NCBI GenBank assembly: GCA_033239125.1
Contig: BSWB01000004.1
Location: forward strand, 59,581,501 to 59,645,500
Reading direction: 5' to 3'
DNA length: 64,000 nt
From: Fagopyrum homotropicum
Lineage: Eukaryota > Streptophyta > Magnoliopsida > Caryophyllales > Polygonaceae
Shown: positions 35,349-46,440 of the stretch, one piece after another
Layout: every line of letters starts with the position of its first letter
Position numbering within the stretch: the first letter of the stretch is position 1
Made by a program: the position numbers and the translations under genes
Notes under the pieces: generated by a model
Seen by the model: the letters and a program-made list of their open reading frames with translations, nothing else
Databases searched by the model: none
Told to the model about the DNA's origin: nothing

Positions 35349-36749
35349 ATGATCAACAGATCCGATCGCCAGCTGGTTCTGAGGGATGGTCCCAGTGGTT
35401 TTTCCCTTTCTTCTGCATCTCACCACACTATATCAGTGATCCATGAGCGTCACCAGGCTGATTTCGACCATATTTACGGGCTTCCCATATTTGCGCTGCG
35501 TTTCTTAGACATTTCTACCTTCGAGTGCCTCCACGTGGCGGAGGACTTGAGGAAGATGATTTCAATGGTAGGGATGGAGGAGTTCATGGAGATTCGAGCT
35601 CTAGCCTACCTTGAGCCGACTACGGAGTTCGTGAGTTCCGTCACTCACGTCCCTGAGAGGAACAACATCAAGTACCGGTTGCTAAACCGGAACTACATGG
35701 TACTGATGGATCAGTTTTGAGAGGTCTTCGGCTTCCCAACTCCCACCATGACTGATTTTTCTTCCCGAGCCATAGCTTCAGAGTTTTGGGGGCAGATAGC
35801 CCACGTGGTGGAGTACAACGATAGATGGAGACATGGGGACTCTAGAGAGCGTATCATCTTTCATGTAGCTTTCCGTCTTGCCCACCGCATATTCAACGAG
35901 ACACTTCTGACGCGTACTGAGACGCCCCAGAAGATCAGACAGGGGGAGCTATTGAGCTTATTTTGTATGGTGACCGGGGGAGTGTCTGACTTTGGAGGCA
36001 TGCTGGCTGAGGACTTGCATAGGATCAAGGTCAAGTCCAAGAGAGACATCAACTGCGGAGGATTGGTGACCCATATTGCTACAGTTATGGGTCTAGATCT
36101 GAGTGCATGTACTTTGGTAGCGGCTGCGAAGCCGCTGGGACTTCAAGAGATGATCACGAGGCACATTTTGATTCCTCGTGGTCTTACTACACCATATGTT
36201 GCTATGCCTTGGGAGGCGACTGCTCCTCAGGGCATTCTCTGGTCAGCTCAGTTCATAGTCTTTGATCAGCAATACTGGTCTTCTGCTTGGCTTACCTGCT
36301 TACAAGATGCTAGAGATGTTGCACCAACTGTGGATTAGGAGGAGTATGATGATGGTGGAGCTTCCATGGAGACCTGTACTGATACCGCCGGTCCTAGTGT
36401 GCCAGTTGTCGATCTAGATGACGAGGCGACAGAGGAGGAGGCAGCAGCACCATCACGATCTCCCCGGCACAGAGTCCGCCGGCTCAGAGATCCAGTATCT
36501 CACCGACGGATTGATGAGGTGACTGAGCAGATGATAGACTCCTACGCAGCTATGATAGTGGATACATCCCAGCGCTTTAAAGATGAGCGTAGATACACTG
36601 ATGGTTGGATGCATCAGATTAGAGAGAGCCAACACTACCAGCAGCCCATGATGGAGATCCAATTCCAGCATATCATGGGATATCCATTTGATCCATCCCA
36701 GCACCCATACATCCCACATCCACCACCGCCACAAGCTGATCATGATTAG
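35349..36749 (+). pseudogene. G1 third ORF, ATHILA ORF-1-like, two stops
   Basis: The start is the ATG at 35349 (MINRSDRQLVLRDGPSGF). The globular part has FVSSVTHVPERNNIKYRLLN, then EFWGQIAHVVEYNDRWRHGD, AHRIFNETLLTRTETPQKIR and CGGLVTHIATVMGLDLSACT. I recall the same kind of order in the ATHILA ORF-1 family (PF03078). An acidic linker, a basic patch (SPRHRVRRLRD), a helical stretch and a proline-rich tail (HPYIPHPPPPQADHD) follow. TGA at 35718-35720 replaces Trp, and TAG at 36336-36338 breaks the linker. The biochemical role is unknown. The position after pol is where some Athila elements have an env-like gene, but I see no signal peptide or membrane helix. Confidence 0.8.
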
Positions 36750-37030
36750 AGCTTGCATGGATTTCTTTTCTTTATTTATTATGCAGTTCGGCTAGGTCCG
36801 GTGAGTTTCCTGTTTTCCTTGACTATTATTTGACCTATTGGGACAATGTGTCCCAAGTATGGGGTGTTTGGATGTATTTTTGGATTATTTGACTATGTGT
36901 GTATGTTTGTATGACTCGTGATGGATATTTATGATCTTATTTGGCTCTATGTGCTTATCTGCCATTTCATGCATACATACAGGTTTTTGTTTGAGAAAAA
37001 CGTCAAAAACTGGTTTAAAAAAAAATTTTA
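36750..37030 (+). other. G1 3' UTR, first part
   Basis: It contains the hairpin GGGACAATGTGTCCC followed by AAGTATGGGGTG near 36840-36868, which resembles the LTR-adjacent polypurine tract. G2 has the same arrangement at about 49830-49860. It ends in an A run where the Tekay-like LTR is inserted. Confidence 0.65.
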
Positions 37031-39764
37031 TGTAACACCCCAAATCCGCGGGATATCGGGATGCTACGGGCGAGACCTCACAATGGGTCCCGACCCTTAG
37101 CATGACAACAATTTCACCGGATCTTGCAACAAGGCACAAATAAAGGCCAAAACCGAAATACATTTTATGCAATGTTATGAAACCCGACAATGAAAGAAAG
37201 GAAAGACTTCAGCCGTCCTTACAACAACATCAACATAATATATAACAACAACACAAGGACTCCAAAACCCAACTCAACTTAAGATGTACGGAACCCCGGC
37301 TGCCCACTCCTCCGGATAACTCGGCCACATCCTATCCTGCACATCAACTAAAACAATCGGTATAAAACCGTTAGCTCATATTCTAGGCATTATAAGAATA
37401 ATATGGCACAAACACACATAGGAACACAAACACACAACATGCTCATAAACATACACATCCGTTACTTATTATCTTTTTAGGTTATTCCATATCTAATTCA
37501 TTCGTTCAAGTGTGACACGAGAGTCTTATAACTCTCGCCTCTGTCCCCGTGTAACCAACAGGAGTGTGGCGGCGCCCAACCCGTATACCTTGAGGGAGTG
37601 ATGAAGAAGCCCGCCCGTATACCGTGTATGGCCTGGTCGCAGAGATCCCCCCAGTATCCCTTGGGAAACTGGGCGGTGATGTCACCGCCCGATAATAACA
37701 TACAATGGGCCAAATTTATATAACCCAGTTGCCCTAATCCAGTTTCATGATTATAAACAAACATAAAGAACACACCACCATCACATATCCAAATAATGCG
37801 TAAAAGCGAGCTAAGTAAGTCCGTAGACTTACCTCATCTCAAAGCTAAACGAAACCGATATCACTCTCCGAAGGAATATAACCAAAGCCTGTTCAAGACA
37901 AGGCACGATAATCAATAACTAACCGATAAGTTAGAAGCCTCGGGCTTCTAGTCTCCCAAAACCTATACGATGTCACACCCTAGCATGTTAGGTCCAACTC
38001 CTAATATCAAAGATCGTCCTAAGCTCGTACCAAACATAACTCAACAAAAACTCATAAACTATCCAACAACCATACACGGTTCAAGGCCACTACTTGGCAT
38101 TCTCACTAAGTTATGCTAGATTCACCTATCATGATATACTACTACTATCATAACTAGGTCGAGGGAGAAGGTACTCACACGAGGTCAAAGGCGGAAGACG
38201 AACTACGGATGTCGAGTATGGATTCGTTGGGCCTTCTTTGGGGCGCTTCCGAACCTAATGCAAAACTAATCCAATTTAGCTTATATGCTAAATTTGAACG
38301 GAATATATAATATGTATAAGTCTAAGGAAAACTCGTTTTCAAATGCCCATGTTAAAACTCGTTAAACCCTTTTGGGGAGAAAATATGAAAGCAAACCACT
38401 TGGTCGTAAACCCAAAATTACAACTTGAACCATAAACCGAATTTAAAATCCGTAATCATATTTTCCGGGCAATCTAAACAACATCATAAACCCAATGGTA
38501 AAACTCGTTCTCAAAGCCAAGGTAACAAAACCGTTCAACCATTTTCCAGGCATTATATACAATCTTATAAATGAAACCCATTAACCGTAAATAAACCTTG
38601 GGCTATTTTCCAAAAATATCACAACAAAGGGCATAAAGTCACATTCCAAAAATCTGGGTTCAAAACTACAATATCAAAATATGGGACACAAATGCAAATT
38701 CCAGAAATTAGGGTCATTATTGCAAATGTAAACTATAGGGCCACAAACTGTAAATATACAAGAATAGGGAGGCCCGATTGTTAATTTGGTAAAATAGGGT
38801 TTCTACAGTTGATACTCATTTGCGCTGTGAGGGAGAAGCAGCGCGGCGGCGCTAGGTTTCCGGTGGCCTTCGATGGCAGGACTGCGGGATGGTGGTATGC
38901 AGCGTTGGATTCTCCGGCAAGGGCGACGGAGGTGGCAGAGATTCGAGAGTCTGCTGAGCGGAATTTCAGAGAAGGACATAGGGGAAAAAAACGATTCGGA
39001 CAAGGCTTGGACGCGAGGGAGAAGGGCCGCATTGGCGGCGGTTGCGAGCTCCGATTCCGGTGGTTGGCGGTGGCGCAGGGGATAAGAGCGAACCTGTAGA
39101 GAGTTACAGGTGTGGTGCAGTTTCCCAATCAATTTCCAGGCTGCAACAAAGAACAGAGAAAAAAAAATGGGAAAGGCGGGAGAAGCAATCTCCGGTGGTG
39201 CGGCTTCTCCGGTCGATCCCAAGAGCTGCAAACCGAGAGGGAAGAAGAAGACCAACTCGGCCTGCTGCTCGGTCGATTGTCACGGAGGGAAGAGAAGACA
39301 GTGGATGGGCTGCGAGAGAGAGAGACAGGGGTGGTAGTTGTGGCTGGAAGGGAGAGAGTGAGAAGTTGTTGCGTGAAGGAGTATGGCACATAGAAGAGGA
39401 CGAGGGGTCACTGCAGGTGTGAAAGCGAGAAGACGGGGAATCAGAGGTCAGCGTGCCTCGATAGGCTGCTCACCAGCCGCTGAGGAAGAGACAAAGGGAT
39501 AAAAGAAACAAACTGAAAAGAAATAAAAGAAGGAAAAAGAGTAGATCCGATCAAAACGTTCGGAACGGATTTCGAACCGGAAAATTTCCCGATCTTTCCG
39601 AAAATAAAAAGACGAATACACGTGAACGTATTAAAATATAATTATACTCGAAAAAGGTATTTTACACCTTAAAATAATTTTTTAAAAAAAAACTCAAGAT
39701 AATAAAATATCGATAAAAGCCAGACACAAAAATCGCAAACGCGCCTAAAATTTGGGGCATTACA
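37031..39764 (-). repeat. Tekay-like solo LTR (2734 bp) in the G1 3' UTR
   Basis: It begins TGTAACACCCCAAATCC and ends TTTGGGGCATTACA. TTTTA flanks both ends (37026-37030 and 39765-39769). CACAATGGGTCCCGACCC and the AAGTAAGTCCGTAGACTTACC block show it is in minus orientation relative to the LTR at 23969. The GC-rich part at 38780-39430 has open frames in nearly every frame on both strands. None has a recognisable domain, so I do not call genes. Confidence 0.86.
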
Positions 39765-39769
39765 TTTTA

Positions 39770-40896
39770 TGACCTCGACCGGGATGGTTCTGGCCAAACA
39801 AGGTTGAACCCCTCGGATGACTTAGAACACCTCTAATGAGGTGAGTTCTTAACTGAGAATTTTTCGAAATATTTTGTTCTTCTTCTTTGGATATGACCAC
39901 AGTGATGATTCTGTTTGCAAATTGGTTTTGAAATCTTTATATACTCGAAAGGTTTTATGATATGTTTAAGTTGCAAAATGCTTTGTTTGAAATTTTGTTA
40001 TGTTTAATACTTTGTTTTTATCAAAATTATGTTGAATTTGAAGGTTGACACCACATGATGAGTTCTATCACATTCTTCCTGGGATGATTAAGGCAATTCA
40101 TTCTCTTCTCTTCTTCTTCTTGATCATACATATTTGCCTCCCTTTACCTATCCAGGAATTTTGAAGCAAGCAAGTGAAAAACAAGTGAAAGTAAAGTTGA
40201 GATGTTGGCTGAAAGTGTTAGAAAGAAACAAATAGGTTTGGGGAAGTCAATCATGATGATGAGTAACTCGGCACCATTCACATAGCCGGGTGTTTGTGTC
40301 TTGCCAAAGTCGGATTGAGAAATATTCGTAACAGGTCATGGTATGTCCATCAAGGGTTTGAGGCATCTCGAGAAATTGATGATTGCTGATTTCCTAGAGT
40401 TCGGTTATTGTGCACCTCTGTCCATGCATCCCAAAAAGTAAAGTAAATAAGCAAAGCTTATTGGTGGAAGATGTTGTGATTCAAAGAAAGTGAAGTAAGA
40501 TCTTTTTTCCGGATTCTAGCGTCACATTCCCTATATACATCCCACCCTCACACATTTCTTGACCTCTTTTGGAAGTCCTTGAGATCTCAAGCTTGTTGAT
40601 TGACTTGGTGGTTTAAACTGGATTATACATGATTAATTTCGATAAATATGATTTATTATGCATTCTATGATTTTATATAAAGATGAACAACTTTCTTATA
40701 TTTATAAAATGTTTTGATCATGTATTGATTTTATTTGCCACAAAGCATTCTCTTAGAGTGATCTATGAGTGGAGCACACCACCAAAAATGTTTTGAAATA
40801 CTTTTCATTGATCTTTATGACTTAAAATCCATTCTACCTTGTACTTAAGATTTGGAACTTGCTTGGGGACAAGCAAGGGACAAGTATGGGGTATTT
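39770..40896 (+). other. G1 3' UTR, second part, with polypurine tract
   Basis: It has palindromic motifs at 39772-39845, then the conserved block at 40240-40450 (CATAGCCGGGTGTTTG and CTTGCCAAAGTCGGATTGAG) shared with G2 and the deleted copy. GGGACAAGTATGGGGTATTT abuts the 3' LTR as polypurine tract. No coding is seen. Confidence 0.75.
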
Positions 40897-41255
40897 TGAT
40901 AGCATGTATTATAGTCTATATTTTTGGACTTGTTTAGACGTTTTATCTTCAATAATCTGCATGTATGGATGTACATTATGTGATTATATTGTTGTTTCAT
41001 CAACCTTTACGGGAATTGAGGTCTACACCTAGTTTCGTTGTAATTGTAGGTAAAATGGCACATTTTGGACTAAAAAGGAGCTAAGGAGCTAAAGAGTCAT
41101 TGGAGCTACATTTTGGAACTTAAGAAAGAACTCAGGAAGCATGGAAATGATGAAGAAGATTGATTTTGGACCAGATTTGAGAGGTTTCACATTCAGTTGA
41201 GATTTACCTCGGTCAGCTACAGTGTCACCTCGACCGAGGTGATCTTGAGGAGCGT
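40897..41255 (+). repeat. G1 3' LTR, left part
   Basis: It starts TGATAGCATGTATTATAG and matches the first part of 28601-30351. It is interrupted by G2 after AGCGT (41251-41255), the G2 target site. Confidence 0.9.
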
Positions 41256-42991
41256 TGATAGCATGAATTATAGTCTATATTTTGGGGTTTGTTTGGACGT
41301 TTTATCTTCAATAATCTGCATATTAGCATGTATAATATGTGATTATATTACCATTTCATCTACCTTTGCAGTAATCGAGGTCTACACCTAGTTTTGCTGT
41401 AATTGTAGGTAAAATGGCACGTTTTGCATCAAAAAGGAGCAAAAGGAGTCATGAGTCATTTGGAGCTACGTCCAGGGAGCATAGCCATGGATTAAAGATT
41501 CACTTTGGACCAGTTTTGAGAGATTTCACATTCAGTTATGACTCACCTCGGTTGACCAGGGATTCATCTCGACCGAGGTGATCCAGAGACGCCGACTCGA
41601 CCGAGGCGAACACCTAGGACGCGGCGAGAATATTTTATCCTTGGCTGAGATCTGTTATCTTTGGAAGGTGATCTTATATTTTTGGGCTTGGCTCCTGGAA
41701 GGAAGAAGAAATGCAGAATCATATATTTTACCTATATTTATGGGAAAATATATTTCTAAGATTTATTATCTATGGAGGGTTTTTTTCCTATAAAAAGGGT
41801 TGGATTTCCACAAATCCAGCATCATGCTATACCATCGATCAGGGTTTATAGCACGCAGCAGCCATACTCCAGTTGGGAGTTTCGAAGAACCTTTTTGAAG
41901 GTTGAAGGAAGATTGAAGATCATAGCTTTTATAGCTTTTTGGAGGGTTTTGTAAGATTGTCCTTAATTCCCTTCCTTGTTGTCTTGTCTCGTTGGATTTA
42001 TATCCAAGGAACGCTTTGTTGTGATATTTGATTCAGTTATTGAAGTCTTTTTCATTAAATTCTTCTTGTTCAAATATTCACCTTCTTCCCATATATTTAA
42101 TACTTTCATAATGATGATGAGTGGCTAATTTCCTTGTGTGATTCTAGGGTGATTGGCTGAAGGTTGTGGGAAAAACAATGATAGAATAATCTTAGACTCT
42201 AGTAGGACCATGAAAGTTCGAGTCTTTAACCTTAACCCTAAGCATCTCGTTCAGTCGATGAACATCTCGGCCGGAGTGGAATCTGGCTGACCGAGGTGAC
42301 TTATCTGATTCTAAACTGAGAAGTTAAGTGTTAGAGTTTGCCAAATCCTATTCTTATTATACCTTTCCTGGTTCAAAGCAAGCTTAGGATGAGACTTACC
42401 CGGTAATTCCTTTGTTTGTGTACCAACGATCATAAGTGTAGGTAATAAAGGTTTATCCTTTACTGGGGTTTGAGTGTGCTTCCATCCCATCTTTGTTAGT
42501 TAGCCTGAGACTTACCCGGTAAAGGTTGATTCTATTCCCTTAGATGGTGTGTTAGTTTGAGGTTATAGTTCTTTATCTTGATTCCTTGAGACTTACCCGG
42601 TAATAGGAGTTACGGTTTAGGATTAGTGAGTAGTGAGACTTACCCGGTGATCTACTCCACTTTAGTAATACCTTCCCCTTGCAAAAATCTCAGCTTTGTC
42701 CGCTTATCTTTAGATCTTGAGTTGGAACCTCAACTAGACGCTTTAATCCCTAGAATTGCATGTTTGCTTTATTGACTTCTTATTCATCTTTGATTGTGTT
42801 AATTGCTCTTGTGGTTAGTATTCACGAAGCTTACCGTTATCGACTTTGTTTCACCGAGTCCCTGTGATCGACCACTGGAATTTCTTGCTTTTTACTACGA
42901 TTGACCCGTACACTGCGGGTTCGCATCCTTGTTTTAAGCTTAAGTCTAGGGTTATAAATTTAAAGCTTGCACACACCGTTTGGAGCGAACA
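41256..42991 (+). repeat. G2 5' LTR (1736 bp)
   Basis: It starts TGATAGCATGAATTATAG and ends GGAGCGAACA. U3 has palindromic motifs at 41546-41610, and the TATA box TATAAAAAGG is at 41789-41798. Four copies of GAGACTTACCCGGT start at 42391, 42507, 42588 and 42635. One more palindromic cluster lies at 42262-42300. Confidence 0.93.
42391..42648 (+). repeat. Four dispersed copies of GAGACTTACCCGGT in the LTR
   Basis: Copies start at 42391, 42507, 42588 and 42635, each followed by TAATTCC, AAAGG, AATAGG or GATC. They lie downstream of the TATA box, so they are in the transcript. The same four are in the 3' LTR (52361-52617) and, partly decayed, in G1 and the deleted copy. Confidence 0.9.
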
Positions 42992-42997
42992 AGTTTT

Positions 42998-43015
42998 TGG
43001 CGCCGTTGCCGGGGA
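42998..43015 (+). other. G2 primer-binding site, tRNA-Asp
   Basis: TGGCGCCGTTGCCGGGGA is a perfect match to the tRNA-Asp 3' end complement, six bases after the LTR. Confidence 0.95.
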
Positions 43016-43118
43016 ACTTGGTCTAGACCGAGCCGGTACGGTTTGCTCTTGGGGCGCTTGCCCCCGTGTCATCTAACCACTCTACTTGAGTGACTTTTGC
43101 AGGTTCTTTCTTAGGTAT

Positions 43119-44640
43119 ATGCGAAGGACTCGCACTGGGAAGGAAATCGTCCCTTACGATCCCGAACCAGAAAAGACATACAAGAGACGCTTAAGAGAAG
43201 CGAAGATGGCCCAACAAGACAACCGCGATCTTGAGGCCGAATTAAAGGAGGCGTTAGAGCTGCTACGCCTCATCCAGGAAGAGCTACAGCGAGAGAAGGA
43301 AGAAACTCGCACCAAGACTGAAGCAATCGAAGTAGAAATGGCCGTCATACGAGACCAGATTCTACTTCGACCGAGGGACAACCCAGTTCCCGATGCTGGA
43401 CCGAGGCAGGTTCCAGTTGCTGACCCTCGACCGAGGCAGGTTCCAGTACCAGACGCCCTGGCCGAGATACATCCACCTCGGATGCCAGTCCGAGATGTTC
43501 TTCTTGCAGGAATCCCACAAACCCTAGGTCAAAGGATGGACCCTAATCAACAACTGAGGCGTCCAGGAGTCAACCTAGGAGATCCAGCGGACCATGACTA
43601 CGAACTTCGACCGCAAGTTCTATCCATGATTCGCCAATGCCAATTCGGATGGATGGAGAAGGAATCACCACATCAACATCTTCAAAACTACGAGATCTTG
43701 ATGGAAACCTTGCGACCTTCCAGAATTGAAAATAACAACTACAAGCTAAGACCTTTTTACTTTTCTTTAAAAGATAGAGCTCTTACTTGGTATCAATCTC
43801 TTCCTCCAGGAAAAATCAGCACATGGGAGGAGATGACTACGGAATTCTTGACCAAATTCTTTCCCCCCTCAAAGACCGCTGAAATGAGAGGGAAGATCAA
43901 TGCTTTCATTATGAAGGACAAGGAGAGCTTGTCCAAGTCATGGGAGCGGTTCAAGGACATCCTTTTGGATTGCCCACATCATGGGATTCCAAAGATCGAG
44001 TTGTTGGAGATCTACTTCAAAGGACTGGATGGAAGCACCCAGTTCAATCTCCAACTACTCTCCGCCGGTACCTTCATGGACATGGCGATTGACGAGGCTT
44101 GGGACTTCATTGAGAAGCAAGCCTTGCATATGGAGAAGTACACCCACCAAGGAGTTGAAGGTGGAGTTAAAAGAGTCAACTTTCAAGAGACTCAATCCAA
44201 CAACAATCAACTCACGTCTTTGAAGAATGACGTGAAGCAATTGAAGGAACTCTTGGTTGCTCAAACCAAGAAGGAAGAGCAAGGACAAAGGAACAACAAC
44301 AATGGATACCGTAACAACAACAACGGTTCCCGGAACAACAACTACAACAACAACAATAGAGGATCCAATAGCAATAATTGGAGGGCGAACAACCAAAATA
44401 ACGGTAACAATCATTCAAACTCCAACTCTAATAATTCCTCTAACCCTTTCCTCTCTTCCCCTTCTTCTTCTTCTACTCCATTAAAGAGCCAGGGGCAAGG
44501 ATCGAGTTCGTCTCAGCCGGAAAAGAAAGACGCAGTTCTGGAGGCTATCTTGATCAAGCTTAGCGCTATGGAGAATTCTATGACTTCATTTTCGAGGGTC
44601 CAAAAGTCCTTCGAACAACAACTTGCAAGTAGGGCGAATG
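43119..44640 (+). pseudogene. G2 gag
   Basis: The ATG at 43119 (MRRTRTGKEIVPYDPEPEKT) is chosen because it is conserved with G1; the frame is open 11 codons further upstream. A coiled coil follows (DLEAELKEALELLRLIQEEL). Then comes a Pro-Arg-rich segment built on palindromic DNA motifs (PRPRQVPV). The core has YKLRPFYFSLKDRALTWYQS, EFLTKFFPPSKTAEMRGKIN and CPHHGIPKIELLEIYFKGLD. In place of a CCHC knuckle there is an Asn-rich tract (about 44285-44440) ending in a Ser run. A second helical segment (EKKDAVLEAILIKLSAMENS) leads to the protease. The frame is open through gag; the first stop is in the protease region. Confidence 0.88.
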
Positions 44641-46440
44641 AAGCGCCAAGAGATCCAGGGAAGCTTCTAGCAAAGACGGAAAGCAACCCTAAGGGCCAGT
44701 GCATGGCCATAACGATGAGGAGTGGACTTAAAACTGCAGATCCAGTACCTCGTTCGACGCAGACCACCTCGGTCCAGATCCAGTCGAAGAACACCTCGAC
44801 CGAGATGCCAACCGAGGCGGAGCAACAAAAAGCGGAGGGGAAAACTGAAGTCTATGTTCCACCTCCTGCATACAAACCACCACTTCCATTCCCCCAGTCA
44901 AGGGCCAGAGCACATCTAGACAAGCACTTTGGTAAGTTCCTTGACTTGATGAATAAGCTGCATATTAACATCCCTTTCCTTGATGCTATTCTAGGTATGC
45001 CCGCTTACGGGAAGTTCTTAAAGGAGATCCTATAAAGGAAAAGAAAGTTGGAAGACTATGGGGAAGTTAGGATGACATCTAAATCCTCGGAGCTTATTAA
45101 GATCATAAAGGAGAAGATGCCACCTAAGTTGCGAGATCCCGTCTCATTTAGCATTCCCATTCAAGTTGGGGATGTCACTTGTGAAGCCCTTTGTGATCTA
45201 GGAGCCAGCGTGAGCATCATCCCGCTGGAGCTATGTATGAAGATCGGACTTGGAGAGCCCAAGCCGGTCAAGATTCAACTTTATATGGCGGATCGCTCCA
45301 TCACCCATCCCGTGGGCATCTTGGAGGACGTTCCGGTCAAGTTAGGTAACTTCTATCTTCCTATAGATTTTGTTGTACTTGACATTCCCGCAGATTATCC
45401 TGTTCCTATTATTCTCGGGAGGCCATTTCTAGCAACTTCGGGTTGCAATGTGGATTGCAAGAACGCCAAATTGAAGTTCAACATTGGCGGCGATGAGGTG
45501 GAGTTCGCATTACTTGCAGCCATGAAAGGAGAGCAGCTAACTGATGATATCTTCAACATCTACGATGAAGAAGAATCAAGAGAATTGGTGAGCTCTATCC
45601 TTATTAACGACCCACTCGAAAGAGTTATAAGTTTTAGTTTAATAGAGGAGGGTATAGATGCTTCTTGTGATGCAGATATACGGAGCTTGAAGGCACTGGA
45701 AGAAGATCCAGGAGCTAAAACTGAGACACTAATTCAGGAGACGAAGATCTCCAGTTTCGGTTCCAGTTGCAGTACCTCGACCGAGGCACTTCCTAGACTG
45801 AGCGAGGCGACTGAAGAACATCTCGGTCAATGCCTCTGCGCCTCGACCGAGGTCGATGGCGAGACGACTTCAACTGAGACTTCCGAAAGTCCAGTTTCTG
45901 AATCCACTCTACTGGAAGGAGGAAGCAAGGATCCCCCTCAGAAGACACCCCCAGTTGTGGAGCTTAAACAACTCCCTAGTCACTTGAGGTATGTTTTTCT
46001 TGGGACGGATTCCACTTATCCCGTTATTGTAAGTGCTTCCCTTTCCGAATCTGAATTGTCTAAGTTAATGCATGTCTTGAGAAAACATCAAAAGGCTATA
46101 GGTTATACCACAGATGATCTTATTGGCATTAAACCTTCTTTCTGCATGCATAGAATTCTAATGGAGGACAATCATAAGACTTCACGGGAACCTCAAAGAC
46201 GGTTAAATCCGATCATGAAAGAGGTTGTGAAGAAAGAAATTCTTAAGTTGTTGGATGCAGGTATTATTTATCCTATCTCGGACAGCAAATGGGTTAGCCC
46301 GGTGCATGTCGTTCCGAAGAAAGGAGGGATGACCGTTGTGACGAACAAGAACAACGAGTTGATCCCAACTAGGACCGTTACGGGCTGGAGGGTTTGCATC
46401 GATTACAGGAAGCTGAACACGGCCACACGGAAGGACCATT
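44641..46440 (+). pseudogene. G2 protease and start of reverse transcriptase
   Basis: A TAA at 45033-45035 replaces the Ser codon seen in G1 (KEIL-stop-RKRKLEDYG). The protease has CEALCDLGASVSIIPLELC and IILGRPFLATSGCNVDC. A linker with palindromic DNA motifs reads STSTEALPRLSEATEE at about 45774-45862. The RT begins SFCMHRILMEDNHKTSREPQ, then IYPISDSKWVSPVHVVPKKG and VTGWRVCIDYRKLNTATRKD. At about 46440-46455 a deletion removes the segment with the first catalytic Asp (FLDGYSGY in G3) and shifts the frame. Confidence 0.9.

Noticed and set aside
38781..39430. Several overlapping open frames on both strands in a GC-rich stretch
   Set aside because: They lie inside a solo LTR with a clear target duplication, have no recognisable domain, and overlap in nearly every frame, as GC-rich sequence does by chance.
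42391..42648. Repeated 14-mer considered as a CRISPR-like array
   Set aside because: Spacing is irregular, units are short, they sit inside an LTR, and the DNA is eukaryotic.
42895..42935. TGCGGGTTCGCATCC in the LTR considered as a tRNA B box
   Set aside because: The B-box consensus is not met, there is no A box at the right distance, and no cloverleaf can be drawn.
44055..44484. Antisense open frames rich in Val or Cys over the G2 gag
   Set aside because: They mirror the AAC-rich Asn codons of gag on the opposite strand.
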